In this document: piece by piece, positions 6,996-12,680 of the stretch | How positions within the stretch are numbered: the stretch's first letter is position 1 | How the letters are laid out: each line of letters opens with the position of its first letter | Source of the DNA: an uncultured Eubacteriales bacterium | GTDB taxonomy: Bacteria > Bacillota > Clostridia > Eubacteriales > Anaerofustaceae | Direction: 5' to 3' | DNA: 12,680 nt | Assembly: GCA_902796565.1 (NCBI GenBank) | Contig: CADBPP010000076.1 | Span: 1 to 12,680 of the forward strand | Notes under the pieces: model-generated | Seen by the model: the letters and a program-made list of their open reading frames with translations, nothing else | Told to the model about the DNA's origin: nothing | Databases searched by the model: none | Made by a program: the position numbers and the translations under genes

Positions 6996-8196
6996 CTCTG
7001 TTCACCTCGTCCCATCTTCTTATCAGCGAGCCCTCGGGAAAGACCGTGTCCGTGGGGATCAGGACCTTCTGCATGGGATGGGGAGCGGCGTCGATCATCC
7101 GGCCCTCTTCGTCGAACATCTCATCCGCCTTTAAGATCACAGGCCTCCGGCCCGGCGAGACCACTTCCAGGATATCGCCACGGCTGAAGTGGTTCCTCTG
7201 CTCTGCCGCCAGGCAGTCCCCTTCCCTGCCCCTGACCACGCCGACGAAACGGCATGACTGGGTATATTCTCCGCTGTTGTATGTATTTTTTCTCTCTTCA
7301 CCGTAATAGAAGCCGGTGGAATACGGGCGGTGGCTCACCGCCTCCAGCTCCCTGTTCAGATATTCAAAGTCCCTGCATCCGTCCAGGGCGCTGCGGTACG
7401 CGTTCGTGACCGTGGCGCAGTAATAAGCCGTCTTCATCCTGCCCTCTATCTTGAAGGAATATATGCCGCTATCGCGCATCTCGTCCAGATGCTCTATCAT
7501 CTTCATGTCATGGGATGAAAGGATCGCGCTCTTTTCGCCGTCCTCCTCCACCGGGTAGTATTCCCCGGGACGGTTCTCCTCATAGAGATAGTACTTCCAT
7601 CTGCAGGGCTGGGTGCATTCCCCCCGGTTGCCGCTGCGGCCTGTGAGATATGAGCTTATCAGGCACCTTCCGGAATAGGCCATGCACATGGCGCCGTGGA
7701 CGAAGGCCTCCAGCTGGAGGTCGTCCGGCAGGGCCTTTCTCATTTTGCGGATCTCTTCGAGGGACAGCTCCCGGGCCAGCACTATTCTCTCCGCTCCCAG
7801 GGAGCGGTAGACCATGGCGGAAGCGTAGTTCATGCAGTTCGCCTGGGTGCTCACGTGCACGCTCATGGAAGGCACGCTCTTTTTGATGGTATCTATGGCG
7901 CCCAGGTCCGAAACGATGAGGGCGTCCGCCCCTATGTCCCTGAGCTCTGAGGCGTAGTCCCCCAGTCCCTCTATCTCGTCGTGGAAAGCGAAGCTGTTCA
8001 CCGTGACGTAGAGCTTTCTGCCCATGGAATGGACATAGCCGCAGGCCTCGCTGAGGGTCTCGGGGGTAAAGGCAGCCTTGGAGGAACGCAGCTGGAGCAT
8101 CGGGCCGCCGACGTAGACGGCGTCCGCCCCGTACATCACCGCGGCTTTTACGGTCTCCATGTCCCCCGCCGGGGAAAGCAGTTCTGTGCTGTTCAT
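6973..8196 (-). CDS. trhP: U32 family tRNA hydroxylase, TrhP (YegQ/YrrO)-like
   Basis: A complete 407-aa U32 protein, first gene of the operon. It resembles E. coli YegQ (TrhP) closely: ELLSPAGD (5-12), YGADAVYVG (22-30), HVSTQAN (114-120), RELSLEEI (142-149), FVHGAMCMAYSGRC (165-178), RPGEYYP (209-215) and FKIEGRMK (248-255). Cys171, Cys178, Cys194 and Cys198 form the C-x6-C-x15-C-x3-C set expected to hold a [4Fe-4S] cluster. TrhP makes 5-hydroxyuridine at tRNA wobble position 34, in a reaction that depends on prephenate. No protease catalytic motif is evident; the 'peptidase' label is historical. The ATG is preceded at 7 nt by GGAGG. It overlaps aroF by 23 nt. The exact RNA target is inferred, and family membership is secure. 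Confidence 0.9.
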   Translation of the reverse strand: MNSTELLSPAGDMETVKAAVMYGADAVYVGGPMLQLRSSKAAFTPETLSEACGYVHSMGRKLYVTVNSFAFHDEIEGLGDYASELRDIGADALIVSDLGAIDTIKKSVPSMSVHVSTQANCMNYASAMVYRSLGAERIVLARELSLEEIRKMRKALPDDLQLEAFVHGAMCMAYSGRCLISSYLTGRSGNRGECTQPCRWKYYLYEENRPGEYYPVEEDGEKSAILSSHDMKMIEHLDEMRDSGIYSFKIEGRMKTAYYCATVTNAYRSALDGCRDFEYLNRELEAVSHRPYSTGFYYGEERKNTYNSGEYTQSCRFVGVVRGREGDCLAAEQRNHFSRGDILEVVSPGRRPVILKADEMFDEEGRMIDAAPHPMQKVLIPTDTVFPEGSLIRRWDEVNRDDNSTEE

Positions 8197-8203
8197 AATG
8201 ATG

Positions 8204-8208
8204 CCTCC
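8204..8208 (-). promoter_or_regulatory. Ribosome binding site of the TrhP-like gene
   Basis: GGAGG on the minus strand, 7 nt before the ATG at 8194-8196. It fixes the start of the first gene of the operon. Confidence 0.75.
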
Positions 8209-8231
8209 GGATGAGCATAATCTGACATTTT

Positions 8232-8260
8232 ATTTTACATCTTTTGGCGCTCTTTATCAA
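8232..8260 (-). promoter_or_regulatory. Promoter of the trhP-aro operon
   Basis: On the minus strand, -35 TTGATA (8255-8260) and -10 TAAAAT (8232-8237) are each 5 of 6 to the sigma-A consensus and are separated by exactly 17 bp. Transcription should start near 8225, about 29 nt before the ATG. The leader is too short for a T-box, riboswitch or attenuator. No clear operator palindrome is seen. Confidence 0.75.
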
Positions 8261-8288
8261 TCATTCACTTTCCCGGCGGACCAATAAA

Positions 8289-8297
8289 TGCTATACT
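8289..8297 (+). promoter_or_regulatory. Possible extended -10 promoter of the MoxR-VWA unit
   Basis: TGCTATACT on the plus strand matches an extended -10 element (TGn plus TATACT). No good -35 lies at the right spacing; TTTCCC at 8269-8274 is poor. It would start transcription near 8304, leaving about 26 nt before the preferred ATG at 8330. It is assigned mainly because the divergent gene needs a promoter in this 115-bp gap. Confidence 0.4.
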
Positions 8298-8329
8298 TAT
8301 GAGGATTCAATTTGAAAAAGGTGACAGAT

Positions 8330-9247
8330 ATGATCGATATGGCATCCGCTCTCAGAGAACAGAAAGTGGACGAAAATCTTATAAATATGGCTCTGGAATT
8401 CCGTGACCGCTACACGGTGGAAGAACCCTACCTGAACCGCCTCGTTCAGCCCGCCAACATTTTCTACGGCAAGGACGTATGGGAGATGGCCATCGCCGCC
8501 ATCCTCAAGGGAAACAACATCCTGCTCTCCGGGCCCAAGGCCACCGGCAAGAATGTTCTGGCCGACAACCTGGCCTGCCTGTTCGGAAGGCCGGAGTACA
8601 ATATCTCCTTCAACGTGACCACGGATTCCAGCAACCTCATCGGCACGGATACCTTCACCGACAATGAGGTGCGTCTCCGTAAGGGCCCCGTCTACCAGTG
8701 CGCGGAATGCGGCGGATTCGGCATCTTCGACGAGGTCAACATGGCAAAGAACGACGCGGTGAGCGTCCTGCACTCAGCCCTTGACCACAGAAGGATCATC
8801 GACGTCCCGGGATACGAAAAGATCTTCCTGCACGACGCCACCAGGTTCATCGGAACCATGAACGCCGGCTATGCGGGCACCAAGGAACTCAATGAGGCCC
8901 TGGTCTCCCGTTTCCTGGTGATAGACATGCCCAGGCTCGACCATGACACGGTGGTGAAGATCCTCCGCGACAACTTCCCGAAGGCGAAGCCCCTGGCGGT
9001 GGAGCAGTTCGCGGGGCTGTTCCTGGACCTGCAGCTCAAATCCCTCAACAGCGAGATCTCCACGAAGGCTGTGGACCTCAGGGGCATGATAGCCGCCATA
9101 CGCACCATCGAGATCGGTCTCGCCCCCCAGAAGGCCATCAGGATGGGCATCACCTACAAGAGCTTCGACGTATTCGAACGGGACATCATCAACGACGTGA
9201 TCCTGACCAGGATCCCCGCCGACTGGACTCCCGCCGACATCTTCTAG
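8330..9247 (+). CDS. MoxR/NorQ-like AAA+ ATPase
   Basis: A 305-aa AAA+ ATPase of the MoxR/CbbQ/NorQ group, which remodels client proteins together with a VWA partner. Walker A is GPKATGKN (68-75), so the usual Ser/Thr after GK is Asn. It is followed by DSSNLIGTD (99-107), Walker B GIFDE (131-135), sensor-1 Asn178 in FIGTMN, and arginine finger Arg194 in VSRF. Two cysteines, C124 and C127, sit just before Walker B. Start choice: ATG 8330 has AAGGTGA 5 nt upstream and lies downstream of the predicted transcription start. A TTG at 8312 (six residues longer) has GAGGA 6 nt upstream but would lose that site if the promoter call is right. The VWA gene follows after 6 nt. The client protein is unknown. 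Confidence 0.88.
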   Translation: MIDMASALREQKVDENLINMALEFRDRYTVEEPYLNRLVQPANIFYGKDVWEMAIAAILKGNNILLSGPKATGKNVLADNLACLFGRPEYNISFNVTTDSSNLIGTDTFTDNEVRLRKGPVYQCAECGGFGIFDEVNMAKNDAVSVLHSALDHRRIIDVPGYEKIFLHDATRFIGTMNAGYAGTKELNEALVSRFLVIDMPRLDHDTVVKILRDNFPKAKPLAVEQFAGLFLDLQLKSLNSEISTKAVDLRGMIAAIRTIEIGLAPQKAIRMGITYKSFDVFERDIINDVILTRIPADWTPADIF

Positions 9248-9253
9248 GCAGTA

Positions 9254-11029
9254 ATGGACGCACAGACTTATTCCGTATACGACAGCGAGGATTATGAGCT
9301 GCAGCTCACCGGCAGGATCATGAACCTCGTCTGGACCGTCAGCGGAGATTACACCACACACTACGCGCCGGACACGGAGCTGTTCAAGCGCTCCCAGGCC
9401 ATGTGCCTTTACGACGCGATAAAGCAGGGGGCTTTCGCCAAGTATTTCGACCGCGACAGCCTTGCCCTGTACATACTTAAAAAAGTCTACCTCGGCGCGG
9501 ACTATGACATGCTCAATTCCGTCGCCCAGATGGCGGTGGAAGCCTCCTGCCGCAGCAGGATAGAAGACGAAAGGGCAGGCATACGCCTTATCCGGAAACA
9601 GGCTCTGGACGAGATCCTCGAGTATGACTTCGAAGCCCTTAACCGCACCCTCGCGGGAAGGATGAAGCTGCAGCTGATAAAAAGCTACGTCAGCGGAGTC
9701 AACAGCGCTCCGAAATCCATGAGGGAGCCGGTGGAGATGATTCGCGAGCTGGAGAACGCCACCGACACCCAGACGATCCTGCGCACCATCGACAGCGTCT
9801 ACAACCGCTACCTGGACAAGCGCTTCGAGAAGGAGCACGGAAGCTTCGAGGACGTCATGAACGTTCCGGTATCCGCCCTTCAGGACAATGACTGGAGCGA
9901 CTTTTTAAAGGACGAGCTGTATCAGGACGACCTTCAGAAGGTCCTCGACGAGATCCCGAACGCCGTCACCAACTACTCCTCCAGCGGAGAAGGCAAGACC
10001 ACCAGGGCAAAGGGAGGGGTCACCTACCTGAACAACGCCGACATCCAGAAGATGCTCTCCAGTGTGGAGAACACCTTCGGAAAGAGCTGCCTGTCCCCCG
10101 CCGAGACCAGAAGGCTCACCGGCAAGCTCTGCCGCGGGATCCATGACGAAAGCAGGCTTCACTTCACCAGGGGCATCCTCGCCACGCTGCCGAAGGAGCA
10201 TTACCGCTACAAATACGCCCAGAGCGTGCTTTCAAAGAACCGGCTCGCCTACTACGACAACCACAGGGTGGTCAAGCGCAACATCGCCGTGATGAAGGAT
10301 ATCCTCAAGAACTCCCTGGTGATGCGCACCGAGAACGAGAACATACCCTCCAGAAGCGGCACGGTGGACATCAACAAGCTCTGGAAGATCGGCAGGGTCG
10401 AGACCGACAGGCTCTTCCACAAGGTCATCAAAAGAGACGAGAAGGATTTCGTCGTCGACATACTCATAGACTCCAGCGGCTCCCAGCAGTCCCGGCAGGG
10501 CAAGGTGGCGCTTCAGGCGTACATCCTGGCGGAAGCCCTTTCCGAGGTGGGCATCCCCCACCGCATCATGGGCTACAACACCTTCTGGACCTACACGGTG
10601 CTGAGGATCTTTCGGGATTATGACTCCCCGAGAAGCGAGAACTCCTCCATCTTCGAGTATCTCGCCTCCTCCAACAACCGGGACGGTCTTGCCATCAAGG
10701 CCGCTGTGGACGGGCTCATGGAACGTCAGGAGCAGCACAAGGTGCTTATCGTCCTTTCCGACGGCAGGCCCAATGACCAGCACGTGAACGAATCCAGGCC
10801 CATGGGCGGGATAATGTATACCGGTGAAGTGGGAGTGAAGGACACCGCCCGGGAGGTAAGGGCGGCGAGGATGAACAATATCGCGGTGCTGGGAGTCTTC
10901 GCAGGAAAGGAAGAGGACCTGGCGGCGGAGAAGCTCATCTTCGGAAAGGACTTCGCCTACATCAAAAACATAGCGAATTTCTCGAATATAGTGGGAATGT
11001 ACCTCATAAAACAGATCGAGGAGGACTAA
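9254..11029 (+). CDS. NorD/CobT-like protein with C-terminal von Willebrand A domain
   Basis: A 591-aa protein with a C-terminal VWA domain from about residue 397. The MIDAS metal site is intact: DSSGS (406-410), then NRDG (475-478) as in NorD/CobT-type domains, and LSDGRPND (501-508). The N-terminal 390 residues are charged and look helical; no signal peptide or membrane segment is seen, so it should be cytosolic. In NorQ-NorD, CbbQ-CbbO and similar pairs, the VWA protein links the AAA+ ring to the client, commonly a metalloenzyme. The gene starts 6 nt after the ATPase stop with only a weak AGG-type ribosome site, so coupling is likely. Some clostridial homologues are labelled nitric oxide reductase activation protein, but no nor genes are present here, so that function is not claimed. 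Confidence 0.85.
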   Translation: MDAQTYSVYDSEDYELQLTGRIMNLVWTVSGDYTTHYAPDTELFKRSQAMCLYDAIKQGAFAKYFDRDSLALYILKKVYLGADYDMLNSVAQMAVEASCRSRIEDERAGIRLIRKQALDEILEYDFEALNRTLAGRMKLQLIKSYVSGVNSAPKSMREPVEMIRELENATDTQTILRTIDSVYNRYLDKRFEKEHGSFEDVMNVPVSALQDNDWSDFLKDELYQDDLQKVLDEIPNAVTNYSSSGEGKTTRAKGGVTYLNNADIQKMLSSVENTFGKSCLSPAETRRLTGKLCRGIHDESRLHFTRGILATLPKEHYRYKYAQSVLSKNRLAYYDNHRVVKRNIAVMKDILKNSLVMRTENENIPSRSGTVDINKLWKIGRVETDRLFHKVIKRDEKDFVVDILIDSSGSQQSRQGKVALQAYILAEALSEVGIPHRIMGYNTFWTYTVLRIFRDYDSPRSENSSIFEYLASSNNRDGLAIKAAVDGLMERQEQHKVLIVLSDGRPNDQHVNESRPMGGIMYTGEVGVKDTAREVRAARMNNIAVLGVFAGKEEDLAAEKLIFGKDFAYIKNIANFSNIVGMYLIKQIEED

Positions 11030-11031
11030 AA

Positions 11032-11055
11032 AAAGGCTGCGGAAACGCAGCCTTT
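11032..11055. terminator. Bidirectional intrinsic terminator between convergent units
   Basis: A perfect 10-bp stem, AAAGGCTGCG / CGCAGCCTTT, closes a GAAA tetraloop (TTTC on the other strand). Read on the minus strand, the stem runs into seven T's, a strong terminator for secDF. On the plus strand it is followed by TTTCATTTATTCTTATTTT, weaker but adequate for the MoxR-VWA unit. It fills the 35-bp gap between the two convergent stop codons. Confidence 0.92.
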
Positions 11056-11064
11056 CATTTATTC

Positions 11065-11934
11065 TTATTTTGCTTTTCTGCTCTTCATCAGGTACCACAC
11101 CGACGGAGCGACGAACAGTGATGAATAGGCGCCCGCCGCGAAGCCCACGATCATGGGAAGGGTGAACTCTCTGATGGAAGTGACGCCGAACACATAGAGG
11201 CTTATGACGGCCAGCATCGTGGTGAGGGTGGTGTAGACCGTCCTCTTCACTGACTTTGTGAGGCTGTCGTCCACTATGCCGACGATATCGCTTCTGGAGT
11301 GCTTTCTGGTCTCATCCTTTATACGGTCGAACACGACTATGGATGAGTTGATCGAATAACCGAGGATCGTCAGCACCGCCGCGATGAAGGATGAATTCAC
11401 CTGCAGGTGGAAGATCGCGTAGAAACCGACCATGATCAGAACATCATGCAGCAGGGCGATGATGGATGAAAGGGCGGACACGAACTCGATCCTAACGGTG
11501 ATGTACAGCAGCACGCAGATGATGGTGATGGCGGAAGCCTTCAGAGCCTGGGAACGAAGTTCCTTTCCGATGGTGGGGCTCACGATGTCAAAGGAGAGCA
11601 CATCCTCATCGGTTATCCCGAAAGCCTCGCAGAAATCAGCGATTATCTCGGCCTTCACGGATTCATCGAAGTTTATGGTGGACTTTATGATCACCTGGGT
11701 GTTTCCGTCACCTGCGGCGGAAATGATCATATCCTTGTCATACTTGTCGGTGACCGCCTTTATCTCGGCTGTTTCGAAGGTGCGGTGCATCTCGAACTGG
11801 GCGATGGTGCCTCCCACGAAATCGATTCCGAAGTTGAATCCCCTGATGACCATCCCGAGGATGCCGGCGATTATGAAGACGGCTGCGATCAGAAGCAGGC
11901 GCTTTGCGTTGTTTTTGGTATCGATCTTAAGCAT
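11065..11934 (-). CDS. secF: Protein translocase subunit SecF
   Basis: A 289-aa SecF, the membrane partner of SecD that uses the proton gradient to help pull secreted proteins across the membrane. TM1 is at about 12-30, followed by GIDFVGGT (36-43) and a periplasmic-type extracellular domain (about 45-128). Five further membrane segments lie at roughly 132-150, 154-178, 183-206, 235-251 and 257-283. The TM4 motif reads GYSINSSIVVFDRI (192-205); many SecF proteins have Asp where Ser197 stands. The C-terminal REFTLPMIVGF is typical. The ATG overlaps the end of secD by 8 nt, so the two are made together. Confidence 0.96.
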   Translation of the reverse strand: MLKIDTKNNAKRLLLIAAVFIIAGILGMVIRGFNFGIDFVGGTIAQFEMHRTFETAEIKAVTDKYDKDMIISAAGDGNTQVIIKSTINFDESVKAEIIADFCEAFGITDEDVLSFDIVSPTIGKELRSQALKASAITIICVLLYITVRIEFVSALSSIIALLHDVLIMVGFYAIFHLQVNSSFIAAVLTILGYSINSSIVVFDRIKDETRKHSRSDIVGIVDDSLTKSVKRTVYTTLTTMLAVISLYVFGVTSIREFTLPMIVGFAAGAYSSLFVAPSVWYLMKSRKAK

Positions 11935-12680
11935 TTGCGGCCTCCTTCTTTCCGAAGTTCAGCGATCCTCCGCCGAAGATGTCCACGATCGCCAGGATGA
12001 GGCGCTTAGTGACCACGACAGCGGTGAACATACTCACCGCAACACCGATCATAAGGGTGAGGGCGAAGCCCCTGATGGTGCCGCTTCCGAAGAAGAACAG
12101 CGCCAGGGCGGCTATGATGGTGGTCACGTTGGCGTCAAGCACGGTCCTGAATGCGATGGAGAAACCGGAATTGACGCTGGTGATGGGAGACTTTCCGAGC
12201 TTCAGCTCTTCCTTGATCCTCTCGAAGATGATGACGTTCGCGTCCACCGCCATACCTATGGAGAGGACGATGCCCGCGATACCCGTAAGGGTGAGGGTCA
12301 CCTTCAGAAGGGAGATGATGTAAAGGAATATCACCACGTAGATGCACAGCGCCAGATCCGCAGCGAGACCGGGGATGCGGTAGAACACCAGCATGAAGAG
12401 TATGATCAGGAAGAATCCGATCACACCGCCCAGCAGCGCCTTGGAAAGGCTGTTCTGACCGAGGGTCGCTCCCACGCTCTGTGCCTGGACCACCGTGAAG
12501 TCCACGGGCAGGGCACCGGCTCTGATTAGAGTGGCCAGGTTCATGGCGGCTTCCTTGTCGCCGATGCCGGTTATGTATGCGGTGCCTTCCGTTATCTGGG
12601 TGTTCACCTTAGGGGCTGAAATGACTTCATCGTCAAGCTGGATGTAGATGACCTGTCCGATGAGTCTGGCGGTAGCCTCG
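11927..12680 (-). CDS. secD: Protein translocase subunit SecD, C-terminal part
   Basis: The last 250 codons of secD; the 5' end lies beyond the right edge, and a GTG at 12605-12607 is an internal valine, not a start. The fragment begins in the extracellular domain (DDEVISAP, then TEGTAYITG) and includes LIRAGALPVDF before the membrane part. Membrane segments follow, with GMAVDANVIIFERIKEE holding the Asp (codon 12242-12244) that corresponds to the proton-relay Asp340 of Thermus SecDF. SGTIRGFALTLMIGV is also typical. SecD and SecF are separate genes here, unlike the fused SecDF of Bacillus. The stop overlaps secF by 8 nt. Confidence 0.96.
   Translation of the reverse strand, partial: EATARLIGQVIYIQLDDEVISAPKVNTQITEGTAYITGIGDKEAAMNLATLIRAGALPVDFTVVQAQSVGATLGQNSLSKALLGGVIGFFLIILFMLVFYRIPGLAADLALCIYVVIFLYIISLLKVTLTLTGIAGIVLSIGMAVDANVIIFERIKEELKLGKSPITSVNSGFSIAFRTVLDANVTTIIAALALFFFGSGTIRGFALTLMIGVAVSMFTAVVVTKRLILAIVDIFGGGSLNFGKKEAANA

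Noticed and set aside
6973..8196. U32 protein as a collagenase-like secreted protease
   Set aside because: No signal peptide or protease motif is present. The four-cysteine set and YegQ-like sequence point to RNA hydroxylation.
8197..8329. Riboswitch or T-box leader in the divergent gap
   Set aside because: The gap is only 115 bp, the predicted leaders are under 30 nt, and no conserved leader structure or terminator hairpin is visible.
8774..9838. Open frame of 354 codons on the minus strand
   Set aside because: It lies antisense to the ATPase and VWA genes. Its translation has no recognisable domain and is rich in Val/His/Gly/Asp, as expected from reading strongly biased codons backwards; no ribosome site was seen.
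8330..11029. Assignment as norQ-norD (nitric oxide reductase activation)
   Set aside because: No nitric oxide reductase genes are in the window and family resemblance alone does not fix the client.
11432..12529. Open frame of 365 codons on the plus strand
   Set aside because: It is antisense to secD and secF, which have clear family motifs. The translation is low-complexity and hydrophilic with no known motif.

Overview
This window of about 12.7 kb looks like the chromosome of a GC-moderate, Gram-positive-type anaerobe, most likely of the class Clostridia. The reasons are strong AAGGAGG-like ribosome sites, a type Ibeta DAHP synthase, a Clostridia-flavoured chorismate synthase (SGGGAFSGR variant), separate secD and secF genes, and a YegQ/YrrO-like U32 protein. 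The genus cannot be named from the sequence. No RNA genes, insertion sequences, CRISPR arrays or phage genes were seen, and no gene-free stretch exceeds 115 bases.

Region 1 (minus strand, 8196 down to 1) is one compact operon of eight genes with gaps of at most 15 bases and many overlaps. In transcription order they are: a TrhP-like U32 protein, aroF (DAHP synthase), aroB, aroA, aroC, a chorismate mutase-AroE-AroK triple fusion, aroQ (type II dehydroquinase), and an RlhA-like U32 protein that runs off the left edge. Together they hold all seven steps from PEP plus erythrose 4-phosphate to chorismate, plus chorismate mutase, so the encoded end product is prephenate. Known U32 RNA hydroxylases of the TrhP and RlhA types depend on prephenate, so the operon appears to make prephenate and to use it for RNA hydroxylation at both ends. 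A good sigma-A-type promoter (TTGATA-17-TAAAAT) lies just upstream, with a leader of only about 29 nt and no room for an attenuator.

Region 2 (plus strand, 8330-11029) is a divergent two-gene unit: a MoxR/NorQ-like AAA+ ATPase with an unusual Walker A (GK followed by Asn), and a NorD/CobT-like von Willebrand A protein with an intact MIDAS motif. The pair resembles chaperone modules that activate metalloenzymes, but no client gene is nearby. It ends at a strong bidirectional hairpin terminator.

Region 3 (minus strand, 12680-11065) is the 3' part of secD followed by a complete secF. Both are Sec translocon motor subunits, and they converge on region 2 at the shared terminator.
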